A DNA stretch of 64,000 bases, taken from NCBI GenBank assembly GCA_007922195.1, contig ML681997.1, positions 13,516,912 to 13,580,911 on the forward strand, in the 5' to 3' direction. A program made the translations under genes and the position numbers. The notes below the pieces were generated by a model, which was given only the letters and a program-made list of their open reading frames with translations, had not been told where the DNA came from and ran no database searches. This stretch comes from Podocnemis expansa (lineage: Eukaryota > Chordata > Testudines > Podocnemididae). Shown here piece by piece: positions 24,601 to 36,600 of the stretch; position 1 is the first letter of the stretch; each line of letters opens with the position of its first letter.

Positions 24601-27600
24601 TCATGGGCCCAGGGGAGGGGCAGAAGAGTGGAGCCCATCGTCTGGGATGGCCTGCCCTGTCCCAGGGCTGGCTGTTCTGCCCTGGGGGCAGGTGGGCTGG
24701 CCCAGAGGCGAGGCTGGGTTCCATACTTGTGCCCCCACCCCGCTGTCTTTGACTTCACACCAAAGGTAGCGGGGCAGGGGCAGGGGGTAGCGCGGCCATG
24801 GAGGGGGAGTAGTTGGATGGACCCCATGCTGCCCTGCTCACAGCTGGACAGCATGGGGCCCACAGAACCATGGGGCCAAGGGTGATTGCCCCTTTTGTCA
24901 TTCCCCCACCTTGCACAAGGATGGCCCTGTATGAATTAGAAACAGAATTTCCCCTTCACTACCTGAAAATTATCTGGGGCTGGTTATCACATAGGCCAAT
25001 GCCCAGGGCCCAACCACAATGCGGGACCCTCCACCCTGCCAGCACAGGGAAGGGGAGTGGGGTGGGCTAGCCCAGAGGCTGGGCTCTGAGCTCCTACCAT
25101 GCCCTTGGGCTGGCTGGTCCGCCCCCAGGAGCAGGGTGGGCCAGCACAGAGACCGGGCTCCAATAGTTATTGCTAGAGCCCTGCAAATATGCAGATATCC
25201 ATGGATATCCGCATTATATCTGCATCCGCAGATACAACACAGATATCTATGGACCATTTCTTGCAGATGCAGATCAGATACAGTCCACATATTTATATCT
25301 GTGAAGGGATCTACTTATTGCTGCACGTAATACACACTGTCACATGTTCCTTACGGAACAATGACCATTCCTGAGGACATGTAGCATGATATGAGTGTTG
25401 ATGGATGCATGAAGTAAATGGCAAGATAGGACTCAATCTGTTCCTCACAGGAGAGTTTAGGCAACACACACACACAATTATCAGGGCCCTGTTCTATACC
25501 ACAACAGGATTTTGGTGGCAATCAAAAGGAAATATGCAAAGTACTTAAAATACTTTGCGTATGTCCCGCCAATTGCCTACCACCTACTTACTGCTGTGTC
25601 TTCAGTGTACTGAGTCGGAGGAAGATGCCTTCCCCCTAACTCAGCACTACTCCTTGCAGGGGCAGTCTTACAAGATCAGCTTCCTGATCAGCTGAGTGGG
25701 GTCTTCACAGACCCAATCAGTCGATTTAGAAGATTGTTCTGATGATTACAAGTTTGCCTCCATCAGTGAAGACTTGACTATAGACTCATAGAAGATTAGG
25801 GTTGGAAGGGACTCAGGAGTTCATCTAGTCCAGTAGTGTCAAACTCACAGCCCCGTGGGGCCAGATCCGGCCCACCAAGGGCACTGATCCAGCCCACGGA
25901 GCTGCTGCCTGGGTTGTGCCTGGGGGTTCTCTGCAGCAGCAGTGAACAACAAAGAAAGCCTCCCTCTGGCAGATCAGGTTGTGACTCAGATCATGTGACT
26001 GAGTTAGAGCACAGGGGAACAAAGGAAGCACTCCAGCCAATCCTGACTCAGCTCTGCTATGGTCTGCCACCCAATCAGAGTCTCAATCACAGAAGACTGG
26101 GCTGGGCTCCCAGAGAGCCACTGCACCACCCTCCACCCCACTTGTTCACTGTCAGTCAATTGGCATGCTAATCTGATTGCCTGCACATTGCACGAATCAC
26201 AAATACTGTAAGAAAAGGAAGAAGTGGCTAGGGCCACATGGGAAAGAGCCAATCAAAGGCCAGTTGGGACTGAGCCAACCAAAGGCCACCATGCTGAATA
26301 ACTGACAGTGAGTCAGGGGGCTGGGTGGAGGCAGAACCCCAACCTGCCTGTGGCTGTGACTGAGACTGAGACTGGTTGCCAATGCCTGCCATCATGCTAG
26401 AGAAGAATTGGGAAGGGAAGCGGAAGAGGGATCTGGAAGCTGCCTAGCTGGGGTGGTGGTTTCCGGGAGTGGCCAAGCTGGAGAAGGGGAGGTCTAGGAC
26501 CTTCACAGTAGGAGAAGGGGGGGTCAGGGAGTCAGCATGGCAAAGGGGAGCCCACAGGGCAGGGAAAAGGGACAATGTTACAGAGCCTGTGGGGCTGGGG
26601 AGGGGAAAGAGGAGCCTATGACACTCTGAACATGGCAGGGGAAAGGGTTGAGGAGCCCATGTGGACATATGGCCCATGCCAGATGTCCTGCCTTCCAGTG
26701 TGGCTCCCCACATTAAATGAATTTGACACCTCTGATCTAGTCCAATCCCCAGTTGCAGATAGTCAGTATCAGATTTCTTTTTTTATTAAGTAACCCAGCA
26801 ATACTAAATGCAAATATAATTTAAAAAACAAGAAAGGTTGGCTGCATGTAAACATTCAAATTCAAGTGCAGCTGAGGTTTTAGGGGGCTTTCTCCAAAAA
26901 AAAATCTAGAGACTCAACAGATTTCTGTAGTACTCAGAGCTAAGTTTACGGGCAGAGACTATATAACAAGGGTGGCCAAAGTTATGGAACTCAAGAGCCA
27001 CACAAGTTGATTATTAAACCTTTGAGAGCCACACTGAAGCATATAGCCATATACTTTTACCTACTCTAAAATTACTAAGTTTAAAATTAATTGCACAGTT
27101 TAATTTGATTGTAAAAAGAGGGCAAATATTGATCCTACGAATGTCAGATTCTAATAATTACTTAAGGTTACCATGAAAACTAGACCTATACACTTAAAAC
27201 TTAGCCGTTGCTTGATGTCGAAGGCTGCAGGCTAGTGGCAAGTTTTTTAAAATCTGGGCAGTAACGTGTCAATGCAGTAGGTAAAAGCTTTCTCAGGTGC
27301 TGATCTCTAAACATTGCACAATGTTTCAATTTAACAAATTTCATTGTGGAATACAATGCTTCACAGCAATTAGTTGTGCCAAAAATTGAAAGTAATCTAC
27401 ATTCAGTTTTAAACAATCTATTTTCTTCTTCGTATTTTCGTGTCTTATTATTCGAAGTCATGTTTAGAAGGTATTGTAAAACACGATTTTATCTTAACAA
27501 CGAGTAAACTGCATTAGGGCCTAAGAGAACATCTAAACATGTTGCGGCTTCCCCAACCATGCCGCGCATCTCCCCCTTCTCTGACCATGTGGCCGCTTTC

Positions 27601-30600
27601 CTGCTGTCCCCAACCATGCCACACTTCTCCTCTCCATGGTCCTCCGTAAGCCGCAATTTTTCTTTCGAGAGCGTCATGATGCTTGCAAGCTGCAGTTGGC
27701 CATGCCTGCTATATAATAAGCCTGGAGGGAATTTACTAGTTGCCCACTGAGCACTAGCTGATCATACAGTTCATGCTATTTCCCCCTTTTTCAGTTCCTT
27801 CTGCAGGCATTCATAGGTACAGCAAAGAGTCTGGACAATCATGGAAATACTTTAAGTAGGAGAAAAAAGCAGAGAAGCTTCATCTAAGGGATACTGCAAC
27901 CATAATGGGATGAAGTAGAGGAGACAAGAAACCAGTGAGAGATGCCAAGAAGAGCCACATTTTCTATTGAAAATTTTACCTTGAATTTATTTCTGCTAAT
28001 CTACGGTCACAAGGTTTTTGTAAATGTTATGATTTTCGCTTAAATAAAGTTTGGAGGGAAAGGGCCTAATTCTTCACTGTCCTGCAGCCTGTGCAGTTAT
28101 TTATTCAAGTTACTCTAGTAAACTTTTTTAATTATAGCTATAGTTAACAAACTGGAACAGGATTCCAAGGGAGGTTGTGGAATCCCCATAACTGAAACTG
28201 TTTAAGAACAAGGTGAACAAACCCTTCTCAGGGAGTATCTATGTTTTTTGGTCCTGTCTAAGCAAAGGGTGCTGGACTCAATGACACCTTCAGCTCCCTT
28301 CCAGCCTTACAAACAAGGAGTCCTATGGCACTTTTAAAAACTAACAAATGTATTTATCACAAGAGCTTCTGTGGGACAAAAATCCCACTTCATCAGATGT
28401 TTTGAAGCTGGAGAACTTACAGAATGGGAGGAAAATAAATGCAGGGAAATGAAAGTCACCTGAGTGTATAACTTACACTTCCCAGCATTTATTTTCCTCT
28501 CAATCTGTAAGCTCCCCACCTTCAAGCGGCAGACAAAGTGGGATTTTCTCTCATGAAAGCTCATGCAATCAATAAATTTGTTAGTCTTTAAGGCTATGTC
28601 TAGACTAGCTAATTAGTTCAAATTAAGGAGCCTTAAGTCAAACTAATTTGAACCCTGTCTAAACTAGACTTTGCCTAGTTCGAACTAAAAAATGTTTAGT
28701 TCGCCTGGTTAGTTCAAACTAACTGCTTAGTTTCAACTAATTTGCTTATTTAGTTTGAAGTAGGACAATGTAGACTTGCTAGTTCAAACTAAATAAATTT
28801 GAACTAGCGGTTAGTTCAAACTAAGCTTGTTTTTTTAGTTCAAACTAACTTTTAGTTCGAACTAATTGCGTTTTTTTAGTTTGAACTAAAAAGTTAGTTC
28901 AAACTAAAAAAACGTGCTTATGTTGAACTAACTTTCAAACTACTTAGTTTGGACTAACCAGGTTCAAACTAAGATTTTAGGTGTAGTCATAGCCTCTAAG
29001 TGCCACTAGACCCCTTGTCCTATGTTTTGCTAAACTAGACTAACACGGCTTCCCCTTTGGAACTTCCAGCCATACATTTCGATAATTCTCTGAAGTGAGA
29101 GCAAAGTCAGTGTAAATGGCTACCAAAACAGAAGGGTCGAGTTTTACACATGCTTTGCAATGGCAAAATGTCTAAAGTCCCAGGTCTCTCCATGGGTGAA
29201 AAAACAATATTTATATTTCTAAAGTGGGGGAAATGCTGCATTTTAGTAGGAACAAATTTCTGCAACACCAAAGGCCATTTAGTCATGAATACAATTCAAT
29301 GATTTATCCATGTTTAGCCTCCTACTTTGCTGAGCGTCCAAAGCGGCTTGTTGGAAAATACTCCATAACTGAGACATACACATATTCTTCTGCATCATTT
29401 ATAACACCGATAATAGAAATGAGGTCATGAGTACGACCATTTGGACAAAACGCAAGGGGAGAGGCCTGCAAAGGAGGGAAGCAAAGTCTGATGATTATCA
29501 TACATTTCTCTGCTCATGTCCTTCAATAAATTTTGATTGATTGATTCCTAACAACAACCCCCCACTCAGTTTTGATTACACATACAAAACTTCCTGGGTC
29601 GTATTCATTTACAGGTTCAGGTACTGTGTCAACAATTTTTTAGGTTCTGGCACTGGACTCAAAAACCACAGATGATGGTTGATGTGCCCTTCATATAGGT
29701 AACATACTAGGGAAGAAACTTTATAGAATAAGAGTAATTTTGTATTTTCAGTCTTCTAGTCATTATAGATTATTAAAAGAAAAATTCAAAGGCACCATAG
29801 CCTAAACTTGCACTGCACTATTTATTACAGGTCAGATTTTGCCACTTTTATTCACACAGAGTAATGGATTGACCCTGAAGTAGTCTCATTCAATGAATAG
29901 AAATACTTGGGAATACTCTAGAACATAATGGGAGTAACTGATGGTAGGATCTGTCCCTGTGTTTTCATCTGGAGATAAGACTTGATCTGTATCCCTTACT
30001 TATGATGCATAGGCCCTTATTCCTTGAGTAGCCCCATCAAAACTTGTTGGAATAAGGTACTGCTCACCCTAAGTAAAGCAGAACTGAGACTTAGCAAAAA
30101 GAGAAATACAGAATCTAACTGCCAGCAAATAGTCTGGTATCATTTAAAAACAATTTTTTAATTTTAAATCTGCTCACAGAAAAATACACCGTTGTCAAGG
30201 TCCCATTAAATTGCACTTCCAGAGGCCTATGCTTATTAATTCTGGTGGAATAATTGCTTGGCCATGAGGGGGGAACAGTGGCATTAGCATGCCCAAGGTC
30301 CCAGTATGTTCTAAAGGTTTTCCAGAGATCGTTGGCCAAGCAGCTGCAGTTGTATATGACGGCACCAACGTCTTTCACCTGCAGAGAGAGTAAACAGATG
30401 CCAGAACTCACTCCCTTACATCTCAAAGGTTTTCTTCACCCCATACTGTTTTCCTCGTGCTTTTTTCATAATATTTTACATTGCTATCATCTGCTGGCAT
30501 GGAGAACTATGATAAAATATTGGCATGATAAATGCATTCTTCCCTCAACTCTGAAATTCATTTCATGGGTATCATCTCCACCATATGTATCAACATGACT

Positions 30601-33600
30601 TTAAGTTTGGCAAAATAAAATATAGCTGACCTGAGAAAATGACCTCCAGTCCATATTTGCACTGCCAATATACACGTGTTTCATGTCTACAATCCAGAAT
30701 TTGGAATGTAGCACGCCTTTGGTCAAATGTCTAAAATAGATCCTTCTTACATGAGCCCCTAAGAATAGATATTGAGTAAAAGAGGGGAAAAACAACAAAA
30801 CATGCTTTAGCTAAAGTAATTCCTAACACAGTTTTTAATTTTAATAATAAGAAGAAAATGGAGTGTAATCTGTATCATTCTGGCAATTACCAGCACATAT
30901 ATGGCTCTCTAGTAATTGTATAAGATATGTGTATTTACTAAATCTTAATTTTCACAAAAGTATCTTCGTGTACCAATACACAGAGAGGATTCAATCCAGC
31001 AAAGCACTTGAATTTATGCTTAACTTTAGGCATGTAAATAATCTCACAGATGCAAATTAAGTATCAGTCAGATTGGGTCATATGAGCCCAGTTTTACTTG
31101 GGTCCTTGTTTACAGCACTGCAGAACTGAAGACACCATGTGAATTATATAGTTACCCTTTTTCTCCAAAACATTGAGGTCAGTTGAATTTACAGCTAAAG
31201 ATGGCCAGTTGGTTGCAATGTGCACTGAGACATTTTCTGATAGCAAACTTTCAAACTTCTTCAGAATATCTTCACCCTGTATATAATACACACTTATTAT
31301 GCTGCAACAAGATGAGCTCGTCCTTTAAGAGAGTCAGGGCTCGGCTGCACCTAGACAGCACTTGTCACTTTTCCCAGCGGCAGGAAATGAGCACAGCCAT
31401 GTGGCAGGTGGGTCGTGGGGGGAGAGGATAAGAGCAGCCAATAGTGGCTGGAGGAGGATCACGGAGGAGAAAAGTCCTGGATGGAAGATAGCATAAGAAG
31501 AGGACGTGTGGTGGAATAGCAAGGCAGCTGAGGTTAGGGAAAGCCTAGCTGTGTAGGGTTCTGTAGACTGGAAACTCATGGAAGAAGGTGAGCAAAAGTT
31601 TCTCCTATCCTGTCACCTATTGAGGGGAGGCAGCGATCCCCACAAACAAGGGGAAGGCTTAATTCGAACTAACTTAGTACCTGTCTACACTAGACTTTCA
31701 TTAGTTCAAATTAAGGAACTCCTTAATTCAAACTAATGAAAGCTTAGTTTGAATCAGTAAGACCTTCATGTGAGTTCAAACTAAGGATGGTGTCGACTAG
31801 GGTTAACCCTTAGTTCAAACTTAATAAGTTCCAATTAAGGGCATTTAGTTCGAATTAACAAAGTAGACTAATTCGACTTAACATTAAGTCAAATTAGTCC
31901 ACTTTGTTAATTCGAACTAGTAAGTTTGAGTTTAATTCAAACTAAACTCGAACTTATTAGTTTGAACTAACACATTTGAACTAACTTTTCCTAGTTTAGA
32001 AATACCCAGAGAGACTGAACAGAGGCTAGGAAGGACCAGAGGTGTGCCCAGGGGAAGGTCAACTTAGGAAGATAAGGCAGATCACTGGAAAGGCAGGGCT
32101 GTGCCCAGCTTAAGATCGGGGTGGAAGACTCTTCATTTTGTGTTTGCTTGGACTCTGTTACCCCACAAGGGGTGGATTTCTTGCGATTTAGCTGGAGGGC
32201 TAAGGCACCTCAGCTACATCAGGCTCTAGAAGTCAAGGGAATGGTATGAAATGCAGGTAAACTTTCGCAGTGAAGGGGTGTGGAGCCAGACTGAGTAAGT
32301 GCTCTGCGCCTTGGATCATATATGAGCTTATTCTTGTTTTTCTCTTACCTTTTCTGAAGATGAGTCATTTACATTTATATCTTTTCCTGTGAGAGTCCAG
32401 TAGAAAGAAGCCACTTGAATCCTTTCCTGTGTCATGTTGAGAAGACCCATCCACGTGTGGTATAAAGGTTTCAAGGTGGAGCTGTTTGTCTTATATGGCA
32501 TGTCATCAGGAATACTTTCCACAAGTTCAAAACTGCAATGGCAATCGTGTATCATGAAGCAAACACGCATGAACTGAGAGTCATTCATGTAAAAGGCTGA
32601 AAATTATTACAGTAATAGACGTTTCTTAATTAGAACTGTAAGGGTTGGATAACACAACCAGAGAGTGTTCTCTGTCTCTAGTTTCTGTAATCCCATGAGA
32701 TGTGGAATCTGAAGAATAAAATTACCTTCCTAAATCAGTGATGCTTTGTAAATTCTTATTAGATGTTGCTTTGCTATCTTTCTCCTTTTGAATTTGTAAA
32801 TATTTTGGCTATTTCTCTATCAGTTAATTAACTCACTCTCTCTCACTCTCACCCCAAAAAATCAGATCTGGCTTACCTGCATGAATCATTACATCTATTG
32901 ATATTGTCGTCATTAGTCATCTTGTCTTTCAAGATATCTCTAAAGAGGCCTTGTTCCTTCACCTGCTGGGAACTGACATTAATGTTTTCTTTGTCCTCTG
33001 GAAAATCTATGGTGACTGATTTAATGGCGTAAATGGTTATCAGGACAACAAATCCAGCTATTGAAATCACTGCTACAAACTGAAACTAGAAGACAGTTCA
33101 TGTTAGATATGGTTTGTCATAGCTGAAAAGCTTTCCATGAGTCATTGCTAGAGTAATGGGTACCTATCAGTTTACGCACAAGAATCTGAATGTTAATTCT
33201 GTTTTCAGCTACTCTCAAACAACTTATTTTCTCCAGATACCTCATTCAAACAGAGGACCCCAAGCCAGGGCCTGATTTTACTTTTTGAATTTTATTTTAT
33301 ACCAATACATTAATTTTTTTCTTTACTCAAACATTATTTGACAAATTTAGTTTTTTTCTTTACTTAACACAAGCATGGCAGATATTCATCTGTAATGCAC
33401 ATGAAATATGGAGTTATGACCATAATGCGTCTACATAAAAAAATTTTAAAAAACCAAAAACACAATTTTACACCTATATAACTACAGTATGGGTGTGTCC
33501 ACACGAGAGTTTTATTTCAAAACAACAGCCGTTGTTTCAAAATAAAACTTGCCATGTCCACACAACTTTTTTCTCATCTCGAAAGAAGGAGTCTTTTTTT

Positions 33601-36600
33601 ATTTCGAAATAAGGAAAGTCATTTCGATATAATAAAACCTAGTATCATATTGAAACGACTGGTTACTTCAAAACTGTGGTTTTGAAATAACCCGTGTGGC
33701 TCTATTATATCGATGTGCCTGGCATATCAATATAATAAGTGACCTTCCTCCCAGGGTGCATAGCAGCCTGGGAGGAAGTCCCACCCCTCCTCAGCACCCT
33801 GGCCAGGGTGCTGAGGGGACATGCAGGGGCGCAAGGCAGAAAATTGTTGATTAATATGTGACCTCGAGACTGGTGCAGTTTCCCTAATCTTCTGCTTATA
33901 GACTGTTCAAGGATGAGAGAGGCTCTATACTTTTGTTAGTCAGGCTACAGGTTGAAATAATATTAAGGAAAAAGTGCTAAGATGGAGTCACTTATGCTCG
34001 CAAGTTTGTGGTCTCATTACAAATCTACAAATCTCATAACAGTTTCCATAACTCAGATGTCACTTTCAAAAGTGGAACTTAGCAAACCATTAGTCCCTGA
34101 AAACAACAGTTTCCTCTTCATGCTTTCACTTTGGTTTAACAGCTTGGTGTTTCTTTTTTGGGCTTTCCATAAGCAGAATGCATGGCAAACTTGTTTACAC
34201 ATAGGTATAGTCCATGTAACCTTACAACATAATTCTGACCTCTTAAGGAAATAGAATGATGCAGCTATAATTGTAAATGTTAGGATCATTTTTACCTAGT
34301 CAGGTCTAGATCCTCAAAGATGTTTAGGTGCCTAACTCCCATTGATTTCAGCCCTGGATGCAAATACTTCTTGCAGCTCTTAAGAGCTGGGAATGTTTGA
34401 CACCGTGGAAGGCACTCAAAACTTTGTAGCAACTGGGCTTTAAAATAGGGATGGGCAAACTTTTTGACCTGAGAGTCACATCTGGGTCTAGGCAGGCTGG
34501 AGAAAGGGGTGGGGAAAGGCATGGGGCTGGGAAGCGGGAGGGGCTGCCATGCTCCAGTCAAGGCTTCACTGAGCCCATGTGATGATGGGCAGGACGTGGA
34601 GAGGATGGTGGAGCAACTGCTGCATTCCAGTAGGGTGCCACTGGGTCCCGCGGGGAGCAGTCACTATGCTCTGACCAGGGTGCCACTACTGAGTCCAAAC
34701 GGTGGGAGAGGGGTGGCAAGCGGTGGTAATGCTCCTGGCCAATCAGGGGGCTGCCACTGCACATAGCGGGAGGGGATGGAGAAAAAGGCAGGGCCTGGAG
34801 GAAAGAGCGGCCACTGGGCTCCAGCCAGGCCCAGCTGGAGGGCCAGATGAAAGTGTCCCAAGGACTGAATCCAGCCTGCGACCCATAGTTTGCCCACCTC
34901 TGCTCTAAAAGCTCTAGGGTGTGGATCTCGCTTTCTAACTCATTTGAAAATGTCTGGTAAGCCCTAGGTATAAATGTGACTAAACAAAAATAATAGAAAT
35001 TAGCACAATTATTGATCTTCTATTTTAAGAGTTTACATACTCTAAGAAAAACCACTAAATTGCCACTTACAGTGTAAATATCTGTTTTGGTTCTTATTTG
35101 TTCATTTTTTGTGTAAAGTCTCTAATGCTTGCTACCTTGCCAGCAGCTGACAGGTGAACATCTGTATAAAATCAAACCCGTTGTTAAATTGCTATTTTTC
35201 CCTGCAACCTCAATACAATACTATGTATTTTCCATTCTCATGCGCTACAATGCAGTGCAATCCGTTACTTACTGCTCTACTGCCCTTTTGATCATTTGAG
35301 TTTAATTTCCCATAGGAATACTTGTTTAATGGCCATGATTTTTTCAAAGCAATTTTCCCAATCTGAAAAACAGAAACCAAATTAAATGCTATGGCAACAT
35401 TTGTATAAAGCCTGTTATGCACAGAAAACCAGGTTACCACAGTTGTATTTTAAGACATTCTGAAATGACAAATGTATAAAACAGTCATCGTAATATGGAA
35501 CTTTGGTGACATTAATAGATGGTAAAGTGACAGCCTCATCAGGCCCATAGAATACATTCTCTCTCTTACCGCAAATCTTTCCTCAAGACTGACTTCTACC
35601 ATGACACCTATAAATAAATTAGCTAACTAGTAATGCCAAAGTACAGATGCTAGAGGGGCTAGTGGATTTTTTCAAGTATACAAGGTCTAAACTGCCTTAC
35701 ATTTTGACTGTATATTTTGTCCTTCCCTAGCCATGCACTCACTAGGATGGTTGTTTTAGTTTGCAAGCTCTTCAAGGCAGGGACTGTGTTAATGGGACAT
35801 GAACCAAGCAGGGCTGGTGAAATCTGCAAGTCACTTCTCTCTAGTGCAGCCATGCTCCAGGAAAATGAGCTAATCTCAGCACTCAGGCTGTGTTGTCCTC
35901 AGATTCAAGTGTCGTCAAGGACCCCATCCACAGAGTGTTCCAGCTGTAGTGTTGGACCTGCACTAGCAGAGGCAACCCCTAGGAGCTACAAAAAGGAATG
36001 CCAACAACATGGGTGGGTGGGTGATGCTTTTGTAACAATAACATATGCCCTACGTCCAAAGGGGTCCTCTGGCACTTAAAGACTAATAGATTTATTTATC
36101 ACATGAGCTTTTGTGGGAGAAAATCCCACTTCATCAGATGCTTTGAAGAGAGGGGAACTTACAGAATGGGATGAAAATAAATGCAAGGGAGTGTCAGACA
36201 TGGGATCAGGTCATGCTATAACAGCAAATCAGAGCATCTATTAAGATTCAAACCCTATGAAACAGCACAGAGGGGAAGGTGAAGTCAAATTACCTGCTGG
36301 AATGGGAAAAGAAGCCATAGTCACAACTTAATCTTGCTTTCACACAATCTAGTTTGCATATTAATTCAATTTCAGCTGTTTCTCTTTGAAGTCTTGATGT
36401 CCCACTGATTTTCTTGAGGACCATCATTAACAACTCATCAATGGAGTGATTAGAAAGAGGGAAATGTTCAGCAATTTTGTGTGTGTGTGCGTGCGTGCTG
36501 TGATTTCTGATGTCAGTTTTGTGCCCATTTATTCTTCTGCACAGGGACTGTCCTTTTTGTCCAATGTATAAGGCGTGGGGGCCTTTCTGGCACATGATGG

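Noticed and set aside
24439..24885. 148-codon frame with Trp and Gly runs
   Set aside because: Spans the edge of a hAT MITE into flanking intron.
35210..35440. PLD4 start at the ATG upstream of exon 2 in continuous genomic frame
   Set aside because: That stretch precedes a strong acceptor (tttttcag at 35363) and reads as intron, with no promoter or Kozak support.
36290..36595. A host GIY-YIG nuclease gene
   Set aside because: It has a stop just upstream, a second inverted partial copy beside it and retroelement tails, so it is a Penelope remnant.
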